From Sutterella sp. (lineage in GTDB: Bacteria; Pseudomonadota; Gammaproteobacteria; Burkholderiales; Burkholderiaceae_F): 47,845 bases of DNA. Position 1 is the first letter of the stretch; each line of letters starts with the position of its first letter. The translations under genes and the position numbers were made by a program. Below the pieces are notes generated by a model. The model worked only from the letters and a program-made list of their open reading frames with translations. It was not told the DNA's origin and made no database searches. Below are positions 40,067-47,845 of this stretch, in pieces. Location: positions 1-47,845 of the forward strand of contig JAGBFJ010000101.1 in the NCBI GenBank assembly GCA_017936545.1, read 5' to 3'.

Positions 40067-41269
40067 TCACGCGGAAAGCACCCTCAGACGGCGTTCGGCA
40101 ATCGATGCAATCAGCGTCGCCGCCGCCGGCAGGACCTCGTCGTTGAAGTCAAACGCCGGGCTGTGGAGCGTCGCCTGATGGGCCTCGTCTTTGACGCCCA
40201 CGCGCATGATCGCTCCGGGAATCACGGCCTGATAGGCCGAGAAGTCTTCGCTGCTCATGAAGGGCTTCATTTCATCCACGACATTGTCGGCGCCGTAAAG
40301 CGCCTTGGCGGCTTCAATGCCGGCCAGCGTTGCCGTTTTGTCGTTGTTGACGCTTGCGCAGCCGCGCTGCCAGGTGATTTCAGCCGTGCAGTCATTGGCT
40401 TCGGCGATGCCGGTCACCATGCGGCGGAACTTCTCTTCAATCATCTTTCTGGCTTCGGGAGAGAACGTGCGCACCGTGCCCGAGAGCGTCAGGAAAGCGG
40501 GAATGACGTTCGGCGTTTCATATCGGCCGGCATTCACAGAACAGATCGACACCACGCCCGTATCGATCGGGTCGAGCTTGCGGGAAACCAGGGTCTGAGC
40601 CGCCATGATGATCTGAGCACCCACCGGAAGCGGATCGACCCCGAGATGAGGACGGCCGCCGTGCGTGCCCACGCCCTGAATCCGGATCCAGAAGGAGTCG
40701 GCAGCCGCCTGAAGAGGACCGACGCGGAAACCGAAGACACCCTTGCTGAGCATCGGCTCGGTATGCGCACCGTAGATTTCCTTCACGTCATACTTCTGCA
40801 GCACGCCCGACGCCACCACGGCATCGGCGCCGCCCGAGATTTCCTCGGCAGGCTGGAAGATGCCCACCACGCGCCCCGGGAAATCGCGCTTTTCACAGAG
40901 ATAGCGCAGCGCGCCGAGAAGCCAGGTCTGATGTCCGTCGTGGCCGCAGGCATGAGCTCGGCCGTCGATCGTGCTCTTCCAGGGATTGGTCGAGCAGTCC
41001 GTCATCGGAAGCGCGTCGATGTCCGCGCGCAGCGCAACCGTTGCGCCCGGTGCACTGCCGTCGATCACGGCGATCACGCCGCCCTTCACGGTTTCAGTGT
41101 CCACGACGGGAACACCCCATTTCATAAGCAGTCCGGCGATCCGGGCCGCGGTCTGCGCCGTGTCGAAGCCCAGTTCGGGATGCATGTGGACGTCATGACG
41201 AATGGCGGCGAGCTCATCGGCCCAGGCTGCGATTTCAGGAAATACCTTGTCGGCGTGCACGATAGTCAT
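40067..41269 (-). CDS. M20D amidohydrolase (hippurate/N-acyl-amino-acid hydrolase family)
   Basis: 400-residue zinc or manganese amidohydrolase. Motifs: AAIRHDVHMHPELGFDTAQTAARIAGLLMKWG, VALRADIDALPM, RAHACGHDGHQTWLLGALRYL (Cys and two His ligands), GIFQPAEEISGGADAVVASGVL (two Glu), YGAHTEPMLSKG and the C-terminal FMSSEDFSAYQ. The dimerisation insert begins at GTHGGRPHLGVDPLPVGAQIIMAAQTLVSRKLDP. It removes acyl groups from N-acyl amino acids; exact substrate unknown. The next gene is a second M20D enzyme on the same strand, separated by a terminator. Confidence 0.88.
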   Translation of the reverse strand: MTIVHADKVFPEIAAWADELAAIRHDVHMHPELGFDTAQTAARIAGLLMKWGVPVVDTETVKGGVIAVIDGSAPGATVALRADIDALPMTDCSTNPWKSTIDGRAHACGHDGHQTWLLGALRYLCEKRDFPGRVVGIFQPAEEISGGADAVVASGVLQKYDVKEIYGAHTEPMLSKGVFGFRVGPLQAAADSFWIRIQGVGTHGGRPHLGVDPLPVGAQIIMAAQTLVSRKLDPIDTGVVSICSVNAGRYETPNVIPAFLTLSGTVRTFSPEARKMIEEKFRRMVTGIAEANDCTAEITWQRGCASVNNDKTATLAGIEAAKALYGADNVVDEMKPFMSSEDFSAYQAVIPGAIMRVGVKDEAHQATLHSPAFDFNDEVLPAAATLIASIAERRLRVLSA

Positions 41270-41417
41270 GTCTGAAAAGTCCTCGGAAAATCAGGTACTG
41301 AGAATAGCTGACATTGTATGCCCGGCGGCCGGGCCGTGCCGAGTCGCGAGCGTCTCCCCCGACCTCCGGCAGTTTGTTCTACCTTTGGCCGTGGACCGTG
41401 CACCCGTTTACTTCTCC

Positions 41418-41906
41418 ATGGACATCGACAATTTCCTCGCAGCTCTTACCAGCAGTTTTGCTCTCGGCCTTTTCTGGCTTCACGTCGGACGCCTGATGCG
41501 CCCAGGACAAAGCATTCGAACCCGCTATCCCGACTGGCTTCGCGCGCTCTGCGATATTCCGGAAACCTCTGCCCTGCTGCGGGGACGCAACCTGACCGAT
41601 CGTGAGTTTGCCGCTGCGGTTCCCACTCTGGACGTGCTCAGAATACTGATCACGGCGAAAGTCCGTCCGACCGAACGGGATTATTACAAGCGGTTCTATG
41701 CCGCACTCAATGCCTTCATTCTGTCCGCCGGCTTTTACGCTCTCTCTCCCTATCTCATCTACGGCAGCTGGGACTACGGTTCCGTCGGAGCGACGTCTGC
41801 ATCCGCTCTGATGTTTGCCGCTGCCGCCTGGCTCTGCCGCGTCGCCGCCGAATTCCGGCTAAAGCGCATCAGAGAATTCATTGCACGCGAGGAAGCGACC
41901 TCCTGA
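41418..41906 (+). CDS. Hypothetical membrane-associated protein, 162 aa
   Basis: Not recognised. From ATG 41418: MDIDNFLAALTSSFALGLFWLHVGRLMRPGQSIRTRYPDWLRALCDIPETSALLRGRNLTDREFAAAVPTLDVLRILITAKVRPTERDYYKRFYAALNAFILSAGFYALSPYLIYGSWDYGSVGATSASALMFAAAAWLCRVAAEFRLKRIREFIAREEATS. Likely two or three membrane segments (around residues 8-24, 95-115, 122-140) with a cytoplasmic, charged C-terminal helix. Start chosen because the frame upstream overlaps the divergent M20D promoter. No partner gene on this strand nearby. Confidence 0.55.
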   Translation: MDIDNFLAALTSSFALGLFWLHVGRLMRPGQSIRTRYPDWLRALCDIPETSALLRGRNLTDREFAAAVPTLDVLRILITAKVRPTERDYYKRFYAALNAFILSAGFYALSPYLIYGSWDYGSVGATSASALMFAAAAWLCRVAAEFRLKRIREFIAREEATS

Positions 41907-42207
41907 TCGGCTATTCCGGAGGTAATTGTCTCTTTATGTTATACAAGAACAATATATTCAAGTCTTAAATCCATCCCCCCGTTCAGATACAGCTGTTCCT
42001 TTTATCTGACTTCATTTCCTGAAAAACAAGCGTTTCCTAGCTGATTCACATCACACCCGCCCTACGGGCTTCCCCCGAGGCTGTCCGAGCATTTTCTCTC
42101 CATAATGCTTCAGCCGCCTCCTCCCCGTAAGCGGCAGGACGTCTGCTCTTCATAACGACTATTCAGCTGCAGGCGTTTCGCAATCCTTCCTTTCAGGAGA
42201 TCCGTAC
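41907..42207 (+). promoter_or_regulatory. Upstream region of the symporter operon
   Basis: 301 bp without gene. It contains an AT-rich patch (41935-41970, with TATATT at 41953-41958) and a TGTGATGTGAATCA-like element on the minus strand near 42041-42056, only loosely CRP-like. Promoter position not settled. Confidence 0.3.
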
Positions 42208-42450
42208 ATGAATGCTTTTGACAATGCATTCGAAGTCAAGTGGACAGTGATATTCCTCCTGGAATACCTGTTCATCATGCTTCCCTTCCCCTTCTTTTAC
42301 GACACCAGCTACACCCCCTGGATGTTCGGCGTTCCGCGCTTCATTTACTGCTGGCTGGCCTACGGTCTGTTCGTCATTCTGACGATAGTCGCCTGGTGGC
42401 GCGCCTGCCTGATGCGGCCTGAGTATCACGAATACGAGGACAAGGAGTAA
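42208..42450 (+). CDS. Small two-helix membrane partner of sodium:solute symporter
   Basis: 80 residues, ATG 42208 with AGGAG 8 bases upstream. Two membrane helices (VIFLLEYLFIMLPFPFFY and FIYCWLAYGLFVILTIVAWW) and a charged tail MRPEYHEYEDKE. Short proteins of this kind (YhdT/DUF3311-like) often precede SSS-family symporters and may be a subunit or assembly partner. Its stop is 3 bp before the symporter ATG, with the symporter ribosome site AAGGAG inside its last codons, so the two are translated together. Confidence 0.78.
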   Translation: MNAFDNAFEVKWTVIFLLEYLFIMLPFPFFYDTSYTPWMFGVPRFIYCWLAYGLFVILTIVAWWRACLMRPEYHEYEDKE

Positions 42451-42453
42451 GCC

Positions 42454-43950
42454 ATGCCGTATCAAGTTGAAACAGCAACCGTTCCCTTCCTTCTGGTGAC
42501 GGTCTCTTATCTGGTCCTTCTCGGACTGCTCGGCTGGTGGGGCAACCGTCAGAACCGCAATCTGCGCGACTTCTTCACGATGTCGGGCTCCGCCGGCGCC
42601 ATTCTCTCCGGTCTCGCCTACTTCTCGACGCAGTATTCGATGTCGACCTTCATGGGCGTGCCTGGTTCGATCTATCACGTCGGCTACGCCGGCATGAGCG
42701 TCTCCGTGCCGGGGATCGCCTTCTCGATGATCATCCCCGCTCTTCTCGTCGGCCGCCGTCTGATCAAGCTCGGCCACCGCTACAAGATGCTCACGATGGC
42801 CGACTACCTGGCCGACCGCTATGAATCGACCGCCATTCGCGGACTTCTGGCCGTCTTGATGCTGATCTTCCTGGTTCCCATGATGGGCGCCCAGACGATC
42901 GGCGCTGGCGTTATCTTCACGACCTATACCGGCGCTCCTCAGTGGGTCGGCATCGTCGTGATGGGCGTGACCGTGATTCTCTACTGCATGGCCGGCGGCA
43001 TTCGCTCCGTCATGATGACGGACGTCATTCAGGGCGTGCTGATGGTGATCACGGCCGTAACGACGTTCTTCGTCTCTCTCAAGCTCGGCGGCGGTCTTGA
43101 AACCATCAACGCCAAGCTCGCAGCGGCTGATCCCAACTACATGCAGTTCCCGGGGCACAACAATTCGTATCCCTGGCAGAACTACGCGTCGATGATCGTC
43201 ATGTGGAGCTTCTTCTGCATCGGCCAGCCGCATCTCTTTACTAAGTTCTTCACGATGAAGAACTACAGCACGATGTTCAAGGCCGTCATTCTCGGCACGC
43301 TCGGCATGTGGTTCTCGGCGAGCTTCATCGAATGGTGCGGAGTCACGGGTGCCGCCAGCTTCCCGGGCATCACCGGCAAAAACTCCGACTTCATCGTTCC
43401 TCTGATTCTGCAGGGAGGTCTCCCGCCGGTCATTTCGGCGCTGATGGTGGCGGGCATCTTCTCCGCCGGCATGTCGACGATTTCCTCGCTCCTTCTCACC
43501 TCGACCTCCGCCGTGTCCCGCGACCTCTATCAGCGTATTCTGAAGCGTGACGCCTCGGACGAAGACACTCTGAAGCTGTCCCGACTCGTGACCGTCGTCC
43601 TCGGCATCATCGCCATCGGCATCGGCATTCTCAAACCGGGCTCGATCTTTACAATCATTCTCTTCGCCTTCGGCGGTCTCGGCATCTGGGCTGCTCCGAT
43701 CATTCTCGGCATGTACTGGAAGCGCACCACGACGACCGCGGTCTTCACGGCCGTGATTCTCGGCGAACTCTTCTACTTCCTGCTTCTCACGCAGTGCAAG
43801 TGGCTGGCCTTCGGCTTCAATCCGCTCATCGTTGCCTGGATTGTCACGATGGTCATCCTGTTCGTCACGAGTCTCGTCACGAAGCCCGTGTCGGAGGCGA
43901 CGATCCGCCGTCATTTCGACGACCTCGACCGTCCTCAGAACGCTCAGTAA
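42454..43950 (+). CDS. Sodium:solute symporter (SSS family, PanF-like)
   Basis: 498 residues, about thirteen predicted helices. SSS features: NRNLRDFFTMSGSAGAILSGLAYFSTQYSMSTFMGVPGSIYHVGYAGMSV, LTMADYLADRYESTAIRGL, GGIRSVMMTDVIQGVLM and AGIFSAGMSTISSLLLTSTSAVSRDLYQR, where the serine/threonine-rich stretch carries the sodium site. The overall pattern is nearer to pantothenate-type than sugar symporters. Given the downstream creatininase-family and M28 hydrolases, the substrate is probably an amide or peptide-like compound, but this is inference from context. Confidence 0.9.
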   Translation: MPYQVETATVPFLLVTVSYLVLLGLLGWWGNRQNRNLRDFFTMSGSAGAILSGLAYFSTQYSMSTFMGVPGSIYHVGYAGMSVSVPGIAFSMIIPALLVGRRLIKLGHRYKMLTMADYLADRYESTAIRGLLAVLMLIFLVPMMGAQTIGAGVIFTTYTGAPQWVGIVVMGVTVILYCMAGGIRSVMMTDVIQGVLMVITAVTTFFVSLKLGGGLETINAKLAAADPNYMQFPGHNNSYPWQNYASMIVMWSFFCIGQPHLFTKFFTMKNYSTMFKAVILGTLGMWFSASFIEWCGVTGAASFPGITGKNSDFIVPLILQGGLPPVISALMVAGIFSAGMSTISSLLLTSTSAVSRDLYQRILKRDASDEDTLKLSRLVTVVLGIIAIGIGILKPGSIFTIILFAFGGLGIWAAPIILGMYWKRTTTTAVFTAVILGELFYFLLLTQCKWLAFGFNPLIVAWIVTMVILFVTSLVTKPVSEATIRRHFDDLDRPQNAQ

Positions 43951-43968
43951 CCTCAAGAGGCACTACAC

Positions 43969-44745
43969 ATGTATCTGGCTGAACTCAACTGGCAGCAGGC
44001 CGAACCGGTCCTGAAGGATCCCGACACCGTCGTTCTCATTCCGGTGGGCTCCACCGAACAGCACGGCTGCGTCGGCCCTCTGGGCACCGACTGGCTCATT
44101 CCCGAAGAGTTCTGCCGCCGTCTCGGCGGCATGGACAAGGTGCTCGTCACGCCGGTGATTCCGTTCGGCGTGGCGACCCACCACATCAACTTCCCGGGCA
44201 CCATCGATCTCGGTATTGAAACGATGATCGGCGTCATGACGGCGGTTTTCGAATCGCTTTATCGTCACGGCGCCCGGCGCTTCGTCGTCGTCAACGGCCA
44301 CGGCGGCAACGACCCCGCCATCGAAAAAGCGGCGCTGTCCATGTACCGCCGCGGCGCTCAGGTCTCCCTGATCGACTGGTGGGGCATTGCCCCCAAGCTC
44401 AATCCCGACTGGCCGACGGGTCACGGAGACGCTCAGGAAGCCGCCGCCGTCATGGCCTTCCGTCCGGATCTCGTCAACGCCGGGTATCTGACCGACAACG
44501 TCGTGAATGATCCGACGCCCGCCCTCAGGCAGGTGCACATCAACACCGTGCTTTTTGAAGGTGCCCCCGTCAAAATCATTCGCGAAATCCGCGATACGGT
44601 CAATACCGGCGGACTCGGCGGACTGGAGTCCAAATTCGCCACGCGCGAATGGGGAACGGCCATGATGGACGGTCTCACCGAATGGATGCGGCGATTCATC
44701 CTCGAATTCCGCCGCATTCCGCTTCCTGCCAAAAAATGGGAGTAA
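43969..44745 (+). CDS. Creatininase-family amidohydrolase
   Basis: 258-residue metal-dependent cyclic or linear amide hydrolase. Ligand motifs: VLIPVGSTEQHGCVGPLGTDWLI (Glu30, His32, Asp41) and FVVVNGHGGNDPAIEKAA, then TGHGDAQEAAAVMAF, where creatininases have H-A-G-E-x-E; the GHGDAQE variant alters one ligand position. The family includes creatininase, mycofactocin MftE and FAPy deformylase, so substrate is open. It follows the symporter by 18 bp and precedes the M28 gene by 6 bp: one operon for uptake and breakdown of one compound. Confidence 0.86.
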   Translation: MYLAELNWQQAEPVLKDPDTVVLIPVGSTEQHGCVGPLGTDWLIPEEFCRRLGGMDKVLVTPVIPFGVATHHINFPGTIDLGIETMIGVMTAVFESLYRHGARRFVVVNGHGGNDPAIEKAALSMYRRGAQVSLIDWWGIAPKLNPDWPTGHGDAQEAAAVMAFRPDLVNAGYLTDNVVNDPTPALRQVHINTVLFEGAPVKIIREIRDTVNTGGLGGLESKFATREWGTAMMDGLTEWMRRFILEFRRIPLPAKKWE

Positions 44746-44751
44746 TGCCCC

Positions 44752-46413
44752 GTGAGTCTCGAATCAGTATTGAAAAATATTGATGCGGACCGCCTGATGC
44801 AGACGGTGAAAGCCGTCTGCACGGGCGAGCGTCTTTCCAATGAGGCCGAAAAGGCCTCTTTTGCTGTGATGAAGCAGCTCTTTGAAGACGCTGGCGCCGC
44901 CGTCCGCATGGAATATCACCGCGGCTACGTCAGTACGCCCGATGCCGCGGCGCTGACCGCCGGCGGACGGGCCTTCGACTGCCGGACCCATCCGATGACG
45001 CCGTCGGCCGACCGGCTGGAAGCCCCGCTCGTTTATGTACCGCTGCGGGAGACGGCGTCCGCCGATCCGAACGCGCTTGCCGGAAGAATCGTCCTCACAG
45101 ACGGTCTTGCGATGGAGCCGGTCGTGCGCACGCTGTCTGAAAAAGGCGCCGTAGGCGTGATTTTCATCACCGGCCTGTTTATCCACAACATGATCATCAG
45201 CCGCGTCTGGGGCTCGCCCACGCCCGAGACCATGCATGACTATGTGTCCGTCCCCGTCGTCAGCGTCTCCATGTCCGATGGCGAAGTGCTTCGGAAAGAA
45301 GCCGCCCGAGGCGCATCGGCCTGCGTTTCGACAACGGTCACATCCCGCTGGACCGATATTCCCTGCCTGGTAGCCGAGTACAGGCATCCCTCCGGGAACT
45401 TCGTCATGGTGACGGGGCACAACGACAGCTGGCATCTCGGCGCCATGGACAATGCCTCGGGCAACGCCTGCGCGATCGAACTTGCCCGGGTCTTCAAGAG
45501 CGTCCTTCCCCGGATGAAGCGGGGCGTGCGCTTCGTCATCTGGTCGGGGCATTCCCACGGGCGTTATGCCGGATCAACGGCTTACTGCGATGCGCATTTC
45601 GAGGAACTCTGGCAGCACTGCATCCTCAACATCAATGCCGACTGTCTGGGCGGACAGTGCGCTTCAGTCATGACTGAATCCCCGGCAATGGCCTCCACCG
45701 CGGATCTGGCACGTACCGCCCTGAGAGAAGCCGCCGGCGTCACGGACTGGATCGGCTGCCGCTATTCGCGCAGCTGCGATCAGAGTTTCTGGGGACCCGG
45801 CGTTCCTTCCGTCTTTTCCCAGGTGTCCGAGCAGCCTCCGTTCGAGGGTGCTGCAGCGGAGGCCTTCAAGCTGATGTTCGGCAGCGGCCGCTCAGGCGGT
45901 TTCGGCTGGTGGTGGCATTCCGTCGAGGACACCCCGGACAAACTGGATCCCGAACTGCTGAAGCGCGATGTCACCGTCTTCGCTTCGGCTCTCTGGCACG
46001 CCCTTTGCGACGAAAGACTGCCTCTGGACGCCGAAGCCGAACTCCGCGAGTTCACCGCTCTATGCCGGGACTGGGAAAAGCAGGCTGACGGCGCTCTCGA
46101 CTTCTCGGTTCTGATGAAGCGTCTCGACGTTCTCCGCCGACGGCTTGCGGATGCGCTTCAGCAGGCCGATGCGGACCGTGCAAATGACATCACGCACCGC
46201 GTTTTGCGTGCGCTGATTCCGCTTTCCTACGTCGAAGGCAGTATTTTCTTTCACGACGAAGCCCTTCGGCAGCCGCCCGTTCCGATGCTGCGAGACATCG
46301 GCCGGCTGGCGGGCGCCGATCCTCATCTGAGGGAATGCCTGCTGGTCAAACTTCGGAGAGAAATAAACCGGCTGATTCTCGGTACGGACCTCATCCTGAC
46401 TGAACTGTCCTGA
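44752..46413 (+). CDS. M28-family peptidase homologue with PA domain, catalytic glutamates replaced
   Basis: 553 residues; GTG start at 44752 with GGGAG 9 bases upstream. N-terminal helical part, then a PA-like domain (about residues 90-200, LVYVPLRETASADPNALAGRIVLTDG and GAVGVIFIT), then the M28 core: VMVTGHNDSWHLGAMDNASGNACAIELA (His223, Asp233), FVIWSGHSHGRYAGSTAYCD and WWWHSVEDTPDKLDP. Typical M28 enzymes have G-E-E in the third block for the catalytic and metal-binding glutamates; here it is GHSHG (266-270), giving extra histidines. A 150-residue helical C-terminal domain follows. No signal peptide. It may use a different metal site or bind without cleaving. Confidence 0.83.
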   Translation: MSLESVLKNIDADRLMQTVKAVCTGERLSNEAEKASFAVMKQLFEDAGAAVRMEYHRGYVSTPDAAALTAGGRAFDCRTHPMTPSADRLEAPLVYVPLRETASADPNALAGRIVLTDGLAMEPVVRTLSEKGAVGVIFITGLFIHNMIISRVWGSPTPETMHDYVSVPVVSVSMSDGEVLRKEAARGASACVSTTVTSRWTDIPCLVAEYRHPSGNFVMVTGHNDSWHLGAMDNASGNACAIELARVFKSVLPRMKRGVRFVIWSGHSHGRYAGSTAYCDAHFEELWQHCILNINADCLGGQCASVMTESPAMASTADLARTALREAAGVTDWIGCRYSRSCDQSFWGPGVPSVFSQVSEQPPFEGAAAEAFKLMFGSGRSGGFGWWWHSVEDTPDKLDPELLKRDVTVFASALWHALCDERLPLDAEAELREFTALCRDWEKQADGALDFSVLMKRLDVLRRRLADALQQADADRANDITHRVLRALIPLSYVEGSIFFHDEALRQPPVPMLRDIGRLAGADPHLRECLLVKLRREINRLILGTDLILTELS

Positions 46414-46432
46414 ACAGGACGGAATAACCGAC

Positions 46433-46467
46433 TGCGGCGGGGAAAGCCGATAGTGCCTTCCCTGCCG
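46433..46467. terminator. Hairpin between convergent genes
   Basis: GGC-G-GGGAA and TTCCC-T-GCC flank a 20-nt region between the M28 and ATPase genes; no T-run, so a weak terminator at best. A small GTCCTG-AA-CAGGAC repeat covers the M28 stop codon (46407-46420). Confidence 0.35.
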
Positions 46468-46492
46468 TATTCACACTCCTGTTCTATCAGTC

Positions 46493-47845
46493 TCACGACT
46501 CGTTTTTGAGCTGCTTCGCCGCTGCCATGAGGTTTGCCAGCTCATCGTTGAAAAGCTGTTCTGCGGCGGATTCCTTCAGAATGCCGGGCTGGTCCGGCGT
46601 CAGCAGAAAAGTCATATACATCGGCAGCGTCAGAATGCCGCCCGAACGCCCGATCTGATAATCCCCCAGCTTGAACGCCTGTTCCACGTGATATTTTTCG
46701 GGATGTCTGAGAATAGTGGCGGTACTTCTGGTCTTTCCCTGAGATGCCTTCGCCTCAACGAGCGCGGTGCGTCCCCTCCATTTGATCACGAAGTCCACTT
46801 CAAGCCGATTCTGCTGTTTTTCGTAGAAATAAAGCCCTCGCCCCATTTTTGCCAGCATTCCGGCCACCAAATTCTCGAAAATCGGACCTTTATACCCGAA
46901 CAGCTGTCCAGCCAGAATATCAAACTGCGATCCTTCTCCGAGCATGGCGGCGAAAAGCCCGGGATCCGAGAGATAAACCCTGAAGTTGGAGACATCCGCA
47001 TTCCCTGAGAGCGGCAGCTCGGGCAGCGTCAGGTTGAAGCATCGCAGAATAACGCCCGCATCTTCCATCCACTGCAGAATACCGACAAATTCCGAAGACC
47101 GGCCGCCTTTTCGAACCCGGGAATACTGAAATTTCGGGTTGTTCTTGGCCAGCTGAGCCGGGATGGAATTAAAGCAGTCCCGAATGCACTTTTCATCACT
47201 GCCAGGCGCATATTTGCACATATCGTCCGCATACGAAGCAAGAATGCTCTTCTGAACGCGGAGAACCGAAGCCATGTTTCGGGTCTCGAAAAAGAGCTGA
47301 ACGACTTCGGGCATCCCGCCGACCACCGCATACTGCGTGAGGAGCTCCCGCAGCCGTCCGTGAAGCGCTGCCGGTACAGACACCTCTTTTGCCAGACAGT
47401 CTTTCAGAATCCCTATCAAATCCTCGCCGATACCTGCCGCCCAAAGGAACTCCTCGAAGTCCAGGGGATACATCTGCTCAATGTCTTCGTATCCGACCGG
47501 CACCGACTGAGGTTTTTTCCCGTAACCAGCCACACCGAGCAAAGAGCCCGTGGCAATGACATCGAATCTGCCGTCCAACTTGAAAAACTTCAGAGCCGTC
47601 CGAGCCTGAGGACACTCCTGAATTTCATCAAGAATAATGACCGTATTTCCCGGAACAAACACTGACGCCACGCCAGCGGCCGACATCATCATGATCAGAT
47701 GATCGACTTCCAGCGAGCCCGCAAAAATCCTCTGATATTCGGGGTTCTGAAAAAAATTGATATAAACCGTGCTTTCATAATGCTCGCGAGCGAACTTCAT
47801 CGCTGAAAAAGTCTTTCCGCACTGACGGCAGCCTTTCAGAACCAA
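46493..47845 (-). CDS. AAA ATPase with DUF4143 domain (partial, start outside window)
   Basis: At least 450 residues visible. Walker A LKGCRQCGKTF is at the very edge, so some 20-30 N-terminal residues are probably missing, although a TTG start at 47845 cannot be excluded. Walker B is VIILDEIQECPQARTALKFF, followed by sensor-1-like VIATGSLLG. The middle has the winged-helix part (YADDMCKYAPGSDEKCIRDCFNSIPAQLAKNNPKFQYSRV), and the C-terminus a DUF4143 nuclease-like segment: RLEVDFVIKWRGRTALVEAKASQGKTRSTATIL, resembling a D-x(n)-E-x-K fold. These proteins are common in gut bacteria and archaea; some are linked to mobile or defence loci, but their function is unknown. Confidence 0.85.
   Translation of the reverse strand: MVLKGCRQCGKTFSAMKFAREHYESTVYINFFQNPEYQRIFAGSLEVDHLIMMMSAAGVASVFVPGNTVIILDEIQECPQARTALKFFKLDGRFDVIATGSLLGVAGYGKKPQSVPVGYEDIEQMYPLDFEEFLWAAGIGEDLIGILKDCLAKEVSVPAALHGRLRELLTQYAVVGGMPEVVQLFFETRNMASVLRVQKSILASYADDMCKYAPGSDEKCIRDCFNSIPAQLAKNNPKFQYSRVRKGGRSSEFVGILQWMEDAGVILRCFNLTLPELPLSGNADVSNFRVYLSDPGLFAAMLGEGSQFDILAGQLFGYKGPIFENLVAGMLAKMGRGLYFYEKQQNRLEVDFVIKWRGRTALVEAKASQGKTRSTATILRHPEKYHVEQAFKLGDYQIGRSGGILTLPMYMTFLLTPDQPGILKESAAEQLFNDELANLMAAAKQLKNES

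Noticed and set aside
42041-42056. CRP site upstream of the symporter operon
   Set aside because: Only one half (TGTGA) matches well; the second half is poor.
42193-43956. 587-codon open frame antisense to the symporter
   Set aside because: Low-complexity, charge-rich shadow of a membrane protein gene; no ribosome site or family resemblance.
1-47845. CRISPR arrays, rRNA, prophage or complete insertion sequences
   Set aside because: Looked for and not found: no regularly spaced repeats, no rRNA-like sequence, no paired terminal repeats with an active transposase.

Overview
The window reads as chromosomal DNA of a GC-rich, anaerobic, amino-acid-using betaproteobacterium. Sutterellaceae (Sutterella/Parasutterella-like gut Burkholderiales) is my best guess, inferred from gene content: a Tat-exported FMN/FAD reductase, many peptidases and amidohydrolases, hup-type hydrogenase maturation genes and no sugar-catabolism genes. 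I see no rRNA, tRNA, CRISPR array, prophage or intact insertion sequence.

Layout. 1-1.2 kb: nickel/cobalt uptake (CbiM/NikM and a DUF4198 periplasmic partner). 1.4-6 kb: uncharacterised proteins, an L-cysteine desulfidase and a Tat-exported His/Pro-rich protein. 6.1-9.7 kb: gamma-glutamyltransferase with an unassigned membrane carrier, then a GNAT acetyltransferase. 9.8-12.4 kb: a compact hupD-F-G-H-I hydrogenase-maturation operon without structural genes beside it. 12.5-14.9 kb: a PiT phosphate transporter behind a four-repeat PhoB box. 15.1-17.8 kb: a small exported protein and a Tat-exported flavin reductase. 18-19.7 kb: a probable transposase-derived protein. 19.75-23.7 kb: a GntR regulator divergent from an NhaC-family transporter plus M20 peptidase; the transporter leader carries a lysine riboswitch followed by an intrinsic terminator. 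23.8-29 kb: MATE exporter, lipocalin-like lipoprotein, two head-to-head truncated genes (flavodoxin-like and alpha/beta hydrolase), an AraC regulator and a tRNA-dihydrouridine synthase. 29-34 kb: P1 peptidase, a small conserved protein, ilvA and a gsiB pseudogene. 34.3-38.3 kb: an ABC transporter operon ending in two paralogous proteins of unknown function. 38.4-38.65 kb: a Fur-box promoter and a probable small RNA. 38.7-41.3 kb: two M20D amidohydrolases. 42.2-46.4 kb: sodium symporter, creatininase-family protein and variant M28 peptidase. 46.5 kb to the end: an AAA/DUF4143 ATPase, cut by the window edge.

How it works together. The main theme is uptake and hydrolysis of small peptides and amides (Ggt, M20, P1, AbgA-like, M20D, creatininase-like and M28 enzymes beside dedicated carriers), feeding amino-acid catabolism (cysteine desulfidase) and biosynthesis (threonine deaminase). 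A second theme is metals and hydrogen: nickel uptake and hydrogenase maturation. Several control elements can be read directly: lysine riboswitch plus attenuator, PhoB box, Fur box with candidate sRNA, and a 28-bp inverted repeat before gntR. Decay is also visible: gsiB carries three lesions, two divergent genes are truncated at one junction, and the AraC regulator seems to lack part of its sensor domain.
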